Made by a program: the position numbers and the translations under genes
Notes under the pieces: generated by a model
What the model was told of the DNA's origin: nothing
Database searches by the model: none
The model's input: only the letters and a program-made list of their open reading frames with translations
From: Dichetophora obliterata
Taxonomy: Eukaryota; Arthropoda; Insecta; Diptera; Sciomyzidae
Assembly (NCBI GenBank): GCA_963920525.1
Contig: OY986437.1
Span: 109,856,715-109,920,714, forward strand
DNA length: 64,000 bases
Direction: 5' to 3'
Shown here: positions 46,801 through 57,649 of the stretch, piece by piece
Position numbering within the stretch: the first letter of the stretch is position 1
Layout: each line of letters starts with the position of its first letter

Positions 46801-49275
46801 GATAAAGATAAAGATAAAGATAAAGATAAAGATAAAGATAAAGATAAAGATAAAGATAAAGATAAAGATAAAGATAAAGATAAAGATAAAGATAAAGATA
46901 AAGATAAAGATAAAGATAAAGATAAAGATAAAGATAAAGATAAAGATAAAGATAAAGATAAAGATAAAGATAAAGATAAAGATAAAGATAAAGATAAAGA
47001 TAAAGATAAAGATAAAGATAAAGATAAAGATAAAGATAAAGATAAAGATAAAGATAAAGATAAAGATAAAGATAAAGATAAAGATAAAGATAAAGATAAA
47101 GATAAAGATAAAGATAAAGATAAAGATAAAGATAAAGATAAAGATAAAGATAAAGATAAAGATAAAGATAAAGATAAAGATAAAGATAAAGATAAAGATA
47201 AAGATAAAGATAAAGATAAAGATAAAGATAAAGATAAAGATAAAGATAAAGATAAAGATAAAGATAAAGATAAAGATAAAGATAAAGATAAAGATAAAGA
47301 TAAAGATAAAGATAAAGATAAAGATAAAGATAAAGATAAAGATAAAGATAAAGATAAAGATAAAGATAAAGATAAAGATAAAGATAAAGATAAAGATAAA
47401 GATAAAGATAAAGATAAAGATAAAGATAAAGATAAAGATAAAGATAAAGATAAAGATAAAGATAAAGATAAAGATAAAGATAAAGATAAAGATAAAGATA
47501 AAGATAAAGATAAAGATAAAGATAAAGATAAAGATAAAGATAAAGATAAAGATAAAGATAAAGATAAAGATAAAGATAAAGATAAAGATAAAGATAAAGA
47601 TAAAGATAAAGATAAAGATAAAGATAAAGATAAAGATAAAGATAAAGATAAAGATAAAGATAAAGATAAAGATAAAGATAAAGATAAAGATAAAGATAAA
47701 GATAAAGATAAAGATAAAGATAAAGATAAAGATAAAGATAAAGATAAAGATAAAGATAAAGATAAAGATAAAGATAAAGATAAAGATAAAGATAAAGATA
47801 AAGATAAAGATAAAGATAAAGATAAAGATAAAGATAAAGATAAAGATAAAGATAAAGATAAAGATAAAGATAAAGATAAAGATAAAGATAAAGATAAAGA
47901 TAAAGATAAAGATAAAGATAAAGATAAAGATAAAGATAAAGATAAAGATAAAGATAAAGATAAAGATAAAGATAAAGATAAAGATAAAGATAAAGATAAA
48001 GATAAAGATAAAGATAAAGATAAAGATAAAGATAAAGATAAAGATAAAGATAAAGATAAAGATAAAGATAAAGATAAAGATAAAGATAAAGATAAAGATA
48101 AAGATAAAGATAAAGATAAAGATAAAGATAAAGATAAAGATAAAGATAAAGATAAAGATAAAGATAAAGATAAAGATAAAGATAAAGATAAAGATAAAGA
48201 TAAAGATAAAGATAAAGATAAAGATAAAGATAAAGATAAAGATAAAGATAAAGATAAAGATAAAGATAAAGATAAAGATAAAGATAAAGATAAAGATAAA
48301 GATAAAGATAAAGATAAAGATAAAGATAAAGATAAAGATAAAGATAAAGATAAAGATAAAGATAAAGATAAAGATAAAGATAAAGATAAAGATAAAGATA
48401 AAGATAAAGATAAAGATAAAGATAAAGATAAAGATAAAGATAAAGATAAAGATAAAGATAAAGATAAAGATAAAGATAAAGATAAAGATAAAGATAAAGA
48501 TAAAGATAAAGATAAAGATAAAGATAAAGATAAAGATAAAGATAAAGATAAATTAATTAATCTTAATCTTAATCTTAATCTTAATCTTAAGATTAAGATT
48601 AAGATTAAGATTAAGATTAAGATTAAGATTAAGATTAAGATTAAGATTAAGATTAAGATTAAGATTAAGATTAAGATTAAGATTAAGATTAAGATTAAGA
48701 TTAAGATTAAGATTAAGATTAAGATTAAGATTAAGATTAAGATTAAGATTAAGATTTAGATTTAGATTAAGATTAAGATTAAGATTAAGATTAAGATTAA
48801 GATTAAGATAAAGATATAGATAAGGGATAAGGGATAAAGGATAAAGGATAAGGGATAAGGGTTTAGGGATAAGGGATAAGGGATAAGGGATAAGGGATAA
48901 GGGGTAAGGGTTAAGGGATAAGGGATAAGGAATAAAGAATAAGGAATGAGGGATATGGGATAAGAGATAAGCTATAAGCGATAAGGGATAACGATAAGGG
49001 ATAGGGGATAACGATAAGGAAAAGGATTAGGATAAGTATCAGTATAAAGATAAGGATAAGAAAAATTATAAAAATAAGGATTAGGATAAGAATAAAGATA
49101 AGGAAAACGATAAGGATAAGGAAAAGGATAACGATAAGGATAAGGTTAATAATAAGATAAGGATAAGAATAATTATTATAATAATGATTAGGATAATGAT
49201 ATGGATAAGTATAAATATAAGAATAAGGACAAGATTAGGATAAGGACAAGGACCAGGATAAGAAAAAGGACAAAA
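40862..49275. repeat. 8.4-kb GATAA-type hexamer array
   Basis: A continuous simple-repeat array arranged in blocks. A mixed start (40862-40980) leads into (GGATAA)n to about 42520. (AGATAA)n with many phase breaks follows to about 44030, then (GGATAA)n again to about 44550. (AGATAA)n continues to 48552, the last 2 kb (46535-48552) reading as unbroken. An inverted (TCTTAA)/(AAGATT) block occupies 48558-48800, then 7-mer (GGGATAA)n to about 48960, then degenerate units to 49275. Open frames inside (DKDK, RIRI) are by-products of the repeat, not genes. AGATAA matches the GATA-factor site WGATAR; GGATAA does not at the first base. Confidence 0.97.
48551..48800. repeat. Inverted TCTTAA/AAGATT block
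   Basis: Five TCTTAA units (48561-48590) turn at the palindrome AATCTTAAGATT into about 30 AAGATT units on the other orientation, with one or two ATTTAG variants near 48755. It is the only place in the array where the A-rich strand switches. Confidence 0.9.
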
Positions 49276-49803
49276 TAATTCTAGAAATAGTCAAGTTAGC
49301 TTTCATCCTTTATACGTGGAAATCGTGGAATTCCTGACAGGGCCAATCCGGCAGTGATGGGTTAACATACTCATAATAGCAAAACTGCTGCAACATTTGC
49401 GTTTTTCTTGAATTAAAAACAAGCCTTAATTGCTTAATTAAAAACAACACTTAAAGATTTCTTTACTTAGCAGATACATGAATGTATTTTAGCAATAAAT
49501 CTTTTTATTTCCAAACAGACATAAAAGTTATCCAAAATATACTAAAGTAGTTCTGTCTTGAATGCAAGTTAATACAACTTGAGCATTCTAAAACGGAATT
49601 TTTTTTAGAACCAGCCCAAATACCAACAATATTGCTAAATACAACATTATAAACTATAAAAAACTTGTTTAAACGTTATTTATTGTTAAGAACGAAAAAA
49701 TTTGCATATTATCATTAATCAAGACTTTTTTGCTTTTTCGTTCACTTTCTAAACTTGTCGTGAAATTCTAATCAAGTTAATTTCAATGCACTCATTTTTT
49801 GTC
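49276..49803. other. No gene seen; upstream of cuticle gene 3
   Basis: AT-rich spacer between the hexamer array and the promoter of the third cuticle gene. No recognised feature. Confidence 0.4.
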
Positions 49804-49838
49804 TATATAAAGCAACTGTTCGAAAGCGCATCATCAGT
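49804..49838 (+). promoter_or_regulatory. TATA box and TCAGT initiator, cuticle gene 3
   Basis: TATATAAA at 49804-49811 and ATCATCAGT, with TCAGT at 49834-49838. The start A (49836) is 32 bp from the TATA box, as in the other two cuticle genes. Confidence 0.78.
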
Positions 49839-49869
49839 TTTGATTTCTAAACGTCTTCGTAACTACAAA

Positions 49870-50212
49870 ATGAAATTTGTTGTAAGATTAAAAATTTATT
49901 TTTTTTTATAATTAAAAGCAATTTAAATTTTTTTAACCTTCTTAACAGATTATTTTTGCTTGCATGTTGGCTGTGGCCATCGCTGAGGATGATGTTAAAG
50001 TTCTTCACAACGAAAACGAAGTCAACGTTGAAAGCTTCAAGTATGCTTTCGAGCTCGACAACCATATCAAAGCAATTCAGGAAGGTGTATTGAAGGACGA
50101 ACACGTTTGGGTGGTTAGTGGTGAATACGAATATATTTCACCCAAGGGCGTGCCTGTTCACGTTACCTACGTTGCTGATGACCATGGTTATCATCCTAAG
50201 ACACATCAGTAA
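49870..50212 (+). CDS. Larval cuticle protein, RR-1 type (gene 3)
   Basis: Two exons: 49870-49881 (MKFV, donor GTAAGA) and 49949-50212 (acceptor CTTAACAG), giving 91 aa. The signal peptide is MKFVIIFACMLAVAIA. The mature part has FKYAFELDN, WVVSGEYEYISPKG and YVADDHGYHPK, the RR-1 core, but it stops soon after the consensus and lacks the Ala/Pro-rich tail of genes 1 and 2. The exon structure and promoter are the same as in genes 1 and 2, so it is a diverged paralogue in the same Lcp65A-like cluster. Its promoter lies about 530 bp from the hexamer array. A stretch at 50264-50300 holds A/T-rich 3' UTR sequence. Confidence 0.92.
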
Positions 50213-50782
50213 ATCTTTGCAGAAATCACTGTGTAAACAATTATTGATAAATTTTTACATGACGAATATATATAATGGCTTAAGCAAAAATATATAATTT
50301 TTTATTTCGTCAGACAAAAGAACGCATTGGTTTTCGTTTATGCCAAAATCAAAAGCAATAGTCTGAAATAAAGGGGAAAAAATATCAGTCTATTAAGTTT
50401 AGAGATCAACTTCCAGACCTGTTGGCTAACAATTTCGAGGAAAAATATCGAGCTAAAGTTATCACTCTTAATCATAAAAAAATAACAGTTTCACTACAAT
50501 TTTTTCATTTAAAAAAACCCAAATAAATAACAAAAAATATCAAAAACATAGCAGTAAGGGAACTGACGATTGAAGTGAAAACTTAAATCTATAACAGTAG
50601 TTTTTTAACGAGCCTTAAGAAGTTTTCACTTCATTTATCTCAGCCACACCAGTTGAGGCGTTCATTCGTAAGTAAATCGGAGGCCATTGAACACCATTTC
50701 TTTTTTATTTTGTACCATTTGGCGTTGAAAATAGACTTGACAACATTTATTTAAATAGTTACCGCCACTTGGACTGATAGCA
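50213..50782. other. No gene seen
   Basis: 3' flank of cuticle gene 3. AT-rich, with no recognised feature before the hAT target site. Confidence 0.4.
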
Positions 50783-50790
50783 CCTACATT

Positions 50791-53700
50791 TAGGGCTGCC
50801 AGGTCACGATTTCCACGCGGGTTGTCCCGATTTTCAGCCTAAAAATGTGCGTCCCGCGAAGACCTTAAGCGGGACGCCAAATGTCCCGATTTTCCGAAAC
50901 ACGATTTAATTTTTTATTATTTTTATTTCTTTTTAAAATATTTTCTATGTTTTTATTTCTACATCACAAAATTTGTACAGATATTCTTCTTCACTTACAG
51001 TTTGTACGTGTCCATGTGAAGAGCTGCCAATAAAACTTGAAAAACGCTTTGTTTGGTGTGGTTTTATGTCCTTGGGTAATAAAATATATTTTTTAAAGTT
51101 ACATATCGCTCTTTTTGTTCAAAGAAGTTTACTCAAAGAAATCTATTTTCAGTAAACGTATTTTAAGTTTTTTTTTATTCTCAGCGTGCCAGCAAAAAAG
51201 TGCTTCCAAAAGAAGCTAAAGATTAAGGGAAAGTCCATCCTTGAAAGAACCTAAAGATTAAGGGAAAGTCCATCCCTTCCACTTTCATACCCAGAAGGCA
51301 TTCTTTTAACATATGCATTAGAGCACCCATGAAATATATGGAATGTGCAAAAGTGTTATTTTCTTCGCTCCACGCGCATTTTTGTAGGGAATTAGACTAA
51401 AAAATATGATCTGCAAAAAAAAAAACCGAGTGCGTGTAGTGGTAAAATGCCAGTCACATTTGACTTAAAGCCTCAAAAACGCACTTTAAATAAGTTCAAA
51501 ACTTTTTTGATCTGTAACTCTTTTAAAAAATGTTTAAAGTAGTTCGTGATTGGGACTTTAAATTTAATAATAACCTAGCCAATAACAACAGTGAATAAAC
51601 TTTTGACCAACTTGTATTATTTGTGGTAAAATCAACGTTTAAAGACAAGATTTTTGAAATTTTTTGAGCACTTTTTTTGTAAAAACGGTTGCCATTATTG
51701 TTTTCGTACGGATAAAATTATTTTCATAATAGAGACAATTAAGTAAAGTTTAAATGAAATTTTTTTTTATAAAAAAATATTTACTTTTAGCGCCGATAAC
51801 GCGGTTCAAAGTAAGAATGTACAAAACATTAATCAAAAAAATTTGCGAAAAAGTTTTGAAATTATGTGAACGTCAAATTAAATTCATTCTCAAGCCAAGT
51901 AAAGAATAAATGCATGCTCAGCTTATCCAAAGACCTTCAGTATTTCTAATCTTACAGTTTTTCTAAAACATTTTTAACCTAAATACGCTTCGTTGCTAGC
52001 GTAAAATCCACTTGTCATTTTCGTTGACATTTTAACAATTTATATAGTGATAGCATTATACAAAGAACTAGTTGTAGTGATAGTGTTTGGCGTTCGCAAC
52101 TATATCAAATAAATTGTGAAAATGGAAACCAACGGTTTGTCAAGAAGCATTTATTTAGTTGGTAAGCATATAAAAATTAAGTAAAAATTGCAAGTGTAAT
52201 AGAAAAGTGTTCTGTAGGAAAAAAGAAAAGCAAATTCAACGAAAAAATGCTGCCAAGCAAAAAAGATGTTTTGGCAAGGCTATTCTATTTAGTGCAAGAT
52301 AAAAATAAAAAGGTTAAGGAGAGTGCTGCTTTAATTTCTAACGAAATTCTGGTAATATATAATTCGTTTGAAATTCCAACAAAAAGAAAGGATGGTATAC
52401 AAAAATGTTCGAAAAAATAAGAACCGTAGTAATATAGGTGTTGCTAATCACGAAAAAAAGCTTGTAGACTCGTTAGATGTACTTTTCGATGTAGCGCACG
52501 TAAATGCTATTGAATTATTAAAAAAAAAACAATAAAATAAAGGCCATTGCTTTTCTTAATGATCATCGGCAATCAATGGCAGCTGTACGTGCTGGGTTGG
52601 TCCTTGTTCCTGAGTTGATACAAGAAAATCTGTTCACGTTGACGAACAAAATAGAGTAAGCGCTAGTCAATCTGAGGTAGAATCCGACTCAGATAGTCCC
52701 GATTATATACCTCCTCGAAAAATTCAAAGACGAAAATTTGAAGATCACGTAAAAAATTTAGTTAATGGAGATATGACCCAAGCTTTGGATAGATACAAAA
52801 TTATTAACACAGCAGCTGCCATAGTTTTTGGTCAGGTAGCATATAATTTTGGTCACGATGTATCCTCTTTAATGATTTCCCCAGAAAAAATAAGACTACA
52901 GCGAATCAAAATAGGGAACAAATTTTTAAAAACATAAAAAAATAATTTTTCCGTAAATTCAGCGTTTACTGTTCATTGGGATGGAAAAATCTTAGAAGAT
53001 TGTACGAGTGAGAATAGTTTGATATGTAATAGACTTGCCATAATTCTATTCTCGTGTGACGAAACGAAAGTCCTTGGAATTCCAAAAGTCAGTCAGCAAA
53101 CTGGCACTATCGAGAGCACGTCTATTTACTCAGCTTTATTGGATTGGAATGTAGAAAATAATGTCATGGAAATGTGTTTTGATACCACGGCAAGCAATAC
53201 CAGCACGTCTATTGGAGCTTGCGCTATCTTAGCTATCTTAACCGACAACTTTTGCATTTTGGATGTAGACACTACATAACGGAATTGCTGGCTGGTGCTG
53301 CATTTAAGGTTACTGTTGAGCCGACGACTTTAGGTCCAAAAATTTCACTGTTTGAAAAATTTCGCAAAACTTGGCCTGAACTACAGCAAGACAATTTGGA
53401 TCATGGAACAATAGACCCCGATGTGTCACAATACTTTCCAAGCAATATCCGAAACGAGCTAATAAAATTTATAAAAGACTAAATAAAAAATAAAGTTGAT
53501 AACACAAGGCATGACTATATAGAAATGCTAAAATTAAGTGCACTGTTTCTTGGAGAAGATATGCCAGAATACAAAATTTCGGAGCCTGGTACTGTCAGTC
53601 AAGCAAGATGAATGGCGAAAATCATTTACTCACTAAAAATTTTTCTTTTTAGAAAACAATTTGCTTAGTAGTTAACATTTATTATATATTTTATTAAGCT

Positions 53701-54285
53701 TTTGTTTGCTTTTGATAAATAAATGCACTATCTTTCAGCTCAACTATTGAAAAATGTTCGCAGATTCAACATATTTGTGGTTCGCGTATACATAAAATAC
53801 TCGTTTTTATGTCAAGTTGCACTAAGTTGCACTAAATCAAATTCTTGGAAAAGTTGTGCAAAAAATATTACTTGGGCACCTTTGGTACCTAAATGAAGCA
53901 AATATCGCGTTGGCATTTTTCGACGATAAAGTTGATATTCAAATGAAAAGAAAAATGGTATTCAATTTGAATAAAGATGGGCATCCTGATAAACCAAATC
54001 GAATTTTTGTACCTGTTGAAAAAATCATGTCTGCAGAGTTGTGCGACTTCGTTTCCAAAAATACTTACTCAGTTTTCGATACCATATTGAATGAAAAAAT
54101 TACAAGTATAAATACAAATTTTTTGATATCAGATCCAGCCACTTGGGAGGAAAATGAAGATTATCTTGATGCAAAATTAATTGTTTAAAAATTATTAGTC
54201 GTTAATGATATTGCAGAACGTGGCGTAGCATTAATTTCACGTTTTAATGCCGTTTTATTTTTTAAATAAAAACCTGGCAGCCCTA
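50791..54285 (+). mobile_element. hAT-type element with 8-bp target duplication
   Basis: The termini TAGGGCTGCCAGGT (50791-50804) and ACCTGGCAGCCCTA (54272-54285) are exact inverted repeats and fit the hAT end consensus YARNG. CCTACATT (50783-50790) and CCTACATA (54286-54293) form an 8-bp duplication with one mismatch. The body (3,495 bp) holds the decayed transposase at 52122-54188. A 30-bp unit (CTAAAGATTAAGGGAAAGTC plus CATCC) is duplicated at 51209-51276. Confidence 0.85.
52122..54188 (+). pseudogene. hAT-like transposase, frameshifted
   Basis: Exon 1 is 52122-52161 (METNGLSRSIYLVG, donor GTAAGC) and exon 2 starts at 52218 after TTCTGTAG: MLPSKKDVLARLFYLVQDKN. Later pieces are SLDVLFDVAHVNAIELL, VHWDGK, FDTTASNTSTSIGACAIL (53170-53225), then after a frameshift near 53255 CRHYITELLAGAAF, and a C-terminal part at 53856-54188 (HLWYLNEANIALAFFDDKVD). 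The family is common in arthropod genomes but mostly unnamed. The 8-bp duplication and YARNG ends around it argue for hAT. At least three stops or frameshifts inactivate it, and 53620-53820 looks like non-coding insertion sequence. Confidence 0.72.
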
Positions 54286-54344
54286 CCTACATACCAAGTT
54301 TAACTCTTAAATCATGTACAACTTAAGAAATATAATTATTACAG

Positions 54345-54395
54345 AAAAGTGGGCGCAGATATAGTAAGACCACGCCCACTTTTATTATACAAATA
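54345..54395. repeat. Small inverted repeat, GTGGGCG motif
   Basis: AAGTGGGCG and CGCCCACTTTT lie about 20 bp apart at 54350-54390. The GTGGGCG wording is also that of the 58.6-60.5 kb repeats, so this may be a fragment of one unit. Confidence 0.35.
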
Positions 54396-54861
54396 AAAGT
54401 AAGAAAAATAGAATATTTTTACTGTTTGTTATCTTTCTTTACACAACTTTCTTTACTCAACTCTTTCTTTACATGGTAGATACGTTCCTAAATAAAACGT
54501 GCAAAAAAAAGTAGTGTAAAATAATACAAGCGACATATGAAAAATTTAGGGATGTGTTCCAAAACTTTGATAAATCGTGTAAGCTGAAAAACTTTAAAAT
54601 TTTCACAAAACCGTGCAAAAAAGTAATTATTTTAATATAGCATACAATTGAAGGGCTTATTGCAAGAAAATGATAAAAAATATTTTGAAATAATCGACTC
54701 TAAAGTTTTGAAAAATATATTTTTGTATTCCTATAGAAATGGAATTTAAAATGGAACCTTTTACAAGGAGGTTCGAAATTTAATAAGAAATATCCAAAAT
54801 TTCTTCAGTGGTTGTTGATAATGCATTAAGTAATGTATCAAGCCAAAAAATCGATTCTTAA

Positions 54862-56166
54862 CCCTAGAACCATAATGTACGTAAATTTTACGTGCAGGAA
54901 ATTTTCAAATTCCGATTGCACAAGTGTGCGTCAATCTAACGGAACCAAACGCCAGTAGTGCTTCAATTAGTCATTTTTGAGTAAACAGAAGTGCCGAAGC
55001 AGCAACATTTCAGTCGTCTACATGCTCTGAGTGCGAGAGCAGTGAAAGTCTGTACGTAAAATTTACGTAGCATTAGTGTTAACAGTATAAATTGTGGGCG
55101 TAAATTTTACGTAGTGTTGGTATTAAAAGTATAAAACTTGCACGTAAATTTTATGTAGGCTTATGGTTAGTGTATAAAAATGGCAGAACAAAAACCGTGT
55201 TATTCAAAGCGTTATCTTAATTGTGAGGATCTAGAGGCTATTTTGAACTCCAGTGACATCAGTGATGTATGCGATACTGCTGTACACGGAGAGGAAGAGG
55301 AGGAATTTGATAGCGATGATAGTTTGGCTGATCGAAATTATTACCCTGTTCCAATTGACGAAGCAGAATTTGAAAAATTGCAAGAAGACTGGAATACAAA
55401 ACGAAAAACATCTTCTGTATCGGAAAAGAATAAGCTGCAAAAAATTAGCTTAAGGACTGTTTTCTCTTCAGAGTTGGAACTACTATTAGATGAAGCGATT
55501 TGGGATCCACCTGCAACAGCAACTGCTTCAGAAAGTTTGGAGAATAGCACAATCTTGGCCGCTTTGTTTCTTTTACAATATGTTGAATATTGCATCAGTT
55601 AATGCTTACGTTATATACAGTCACAACGTAGTGCGACGCGGGCTTAAACCAATGAATAGGTCAACATTTGTACTCAAACTTCATGAACAACTTACCCAGC
55701 CGTGGTAAGAACGAGTACAAACTATCTCAACCACGCCCAAAAAATTAAAGGAAAATATAACGGTAGTGCTGAAGATAAGCAAACAAACAGGATCATCAAT
55801 ATCTGACGAACAACCTCACCCGGAAAAGAGGAAAAGAGCCTACTGCACATTTTGCCACTACACAAAAAGACAATTGACTACAACGTATTGCTTTGTGTGT
55901 AAAGCGTCTTCAATTTGTGGCGAACATCAACTTAAAATTTGTCAAAACTGTTGTGGCCTTGAATAAATGATGTTTATTCATTCAATTTAATTTTTTTTTT
56001 TTTGTTTAAAAACCTGAAGAAGAAATTTATTTTATGTTTGTTTAAGAGTAACTAATTCAATAAAAAAAAAACATATAAGACTGAAAAACCTGAATAAAAT
56101 TACAGTACGTAAAATTTACGTATCGTTAGTATTAACGTAGTATATAATAACGTTATGGTTCTAGGG
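54862..56166 (+). mobile_element. piggyBac element with internal deletion
   Basis: TTAA at 54858-54861 and 56167-56170 flank inverted termini CCCTAGAACCATAA and TTATGGTTCTAGGG, the exact arrangement of piggyBac. Total length is 1,305 bp, about half that of a full element. The palindromic motif TACGTAAATTTTACGT or a near match occurs five times in the subterminal regions (about 54878, 55053, 55099, 55142, 56106). The transposase has lost its catalytic core (see 55180-55965). Confidence 0.92.
55180..55965 (+). pseudogene. piggyBac transposase lacking the DDE core
   Basis: The ATG at 55180 opens an acidic N-terminal part (GEEEEEFDSDDSLADRNYYP and neighbours) typical of piggyBac proteins. Near 55545-55560 the sequence jumps to the far C-terminal part, in another frame: WPLCFFYNMLNIASVNAYVI, KLHEQLTQPW, a stop at 55706-55708, then the Cys-rich domain RAYCTFCHYTKRQLTTTYCF followed by VCKASSICGEHQLKICQNC. 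The intervening catalytic domain (three Asp) is deleted. The Cys-rich C-terminal domain, which binds the element ends in this family, is complete. The joined frame could not make an active enzyme. Confidence 0.88.
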
Positions 56167-56170
56167 TTAA

Positions 56171-56846
56171 GATCATGTGGCTCATCACGTTATTGCAATA
56201 ACCCCTTCAATTATATTAAACAAAAAAAAATTCATTTTTAACGTATGGTTAATGAAATCGGGACACATTTTAAGCGAATAACATATAAATGCCGCTTAAC
56301 TTGCAACAACAACTTATTAAATTAACCGGATTTATCTTTAATTACGCGGCATAGAAATTTTCGCAAAAAATATATACACAACGTTGGGAATTAATTGTAA
56401 ATTTTGCAAAAAAAACATGACATATTTTATTATTTTAAAGACATGGGGTTTAAAAAACATTTGTATATAACACAATTAAACTGATAGAAAATATAGAAAA
56501 CATAGAAAGAAAGACGAGTTCTGGAAGAAAATGTTTGTTTAGTGACTCCAAAGTTCGCGCTTGCTTGAAACCTGAAACGCCGGGACGAAGTGTTAAGTCT
56601 AACAGACAGTTAAAATATATGAAGTTATAAAAACTATTAAAAAGTATTTAAAATCAATAAATACTCAATGCGACAAATAATAATCCGCTTCAAAGAAAAC
56701 AATTAAAATTAATCAAAACTCAATTAGAAAAGCGTTCCAAAAATTACTTTGCACCCAACTCTTCATTTAAGTGATAGATTACGACGCCTACTATACAATT
56801 GGGGGCAACGAGTGGCAGAAAAAGAAATTATTTTTAGTCTTCCAAT
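56171..56846. other. No clear gene
   Basis: AT-rich. A stretch at about 56500-56600 translates to RRVLEENVCLVTPKFALA and could be the eroded N-terminal part of the mariner-like relic that follows, but this is weak. Confidence 0.3.
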
Positions 56847-57090
56847 GTGAAAGCACAAGAGAAGAACAAATATATTTATAAGACCAAGTTCCCAGAGAAA
56901 GTTTTGTTGTGGTTGGCTATTAGCGAACGTGGAATCAGCGAACCCGTATTTTTCAAAAGAGGCTTGGCGGTGACATTGCAGATTTACATAGAAGGGTGCA
57001 TGCCGGCGCTTGGAGAGGTCATCCGCAAGTATCACCGACGGGACAAAATAGTTTTGTGCCCAGACCTGGCGTCAGTTGCATTTTATGTAA
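56847..57090 (+). pseudogene. Tc1/mariner-superfamily transposase fragment
   Basis: The frame reads KFPEKVLLWLAISERGISEP, VFFKRG, then YIEGCMPALGEVIRKYHRRD and KIVLCPDLASVAFY. The W-x-AIS-x-G and PDLAS blocks (usually WPDLAS-x-H with the second catalytic Asp) are those of DD-D/E mariner-like transposases; here Trp is Cys and His is Phe. Only about 80 residues are recognisable. The fragment runs into the repeat copy that starts at about 57070. Confidence 0.6.
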
Positions 57091-57610
57091 AAATAAGTCA
57101 AAACACAAATAAGAAAAACCCTTTTTGGATTTTTATGTACAATCTTAGGCATATTATTCATATTTACTATAAAATGTTAAAAGAAATTAGCGAATTAATT
57201 CAAATTATTTCTTTTTCCTTTTTTTTTAGTTTCAATAGATATGCTTTTAGTGTTCATGAATTTGTTATTTTTCTTTCAAAATTTTATTAGATTACTTCAA
57301 TTAACACGATTTTTTTTTATTAAAATAAGTTCAACAAAACAATGCTTGCTGTTTGTGTTAAGGGTTGCTTGAGCACACAATTAATTTCAATTTATAATAC
57401 TTTTTGCTACTTTTTTGATGCTATTAAGCAAAATGAATAAAGGCAACCCGGAAAGTTCGGCATGTTTGGTGTTTCAATCAAAAATGTTCGGTCAGAGACC
57501 GAGAGAATGAATATGAGAAAAAGTTCATTTTTCATTTTATACGTGAAACAATAACAACGTGAAACAATAACGGCAAAATTTTGTTTGGTGTTCATTTTCA
57601 TTAATTTACT
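57070..57610 (+). repeat. Direct repeat, left copy
   Basis: Matches 60880-61320 in the same orientation. Shared landmarks are GTTGCATTTTATGTAA, CAAAACACAAA, GGAAAGTTCGGCATGTTTGG, GAATGAATATGAGAAAAAGT and TTTTATACGTGAAACAATAA. The two copies bracket the repeat block at 57611-60845. Similarity is high but not perfect. Confidence 0.7.
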
Positions 57611-57649
57611 AGCTGAAAACCGGCGCGTTGCTGCCACTCTCCCTATTCA

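Noticed and set aside
48551..48800. Possible telomeric repeat
   Set aside because: TCTTAA/AAGATT is not the insect TTAGG repeat, higher flies lack telomerase repeats, and the block is internal and flanked by the satellite.
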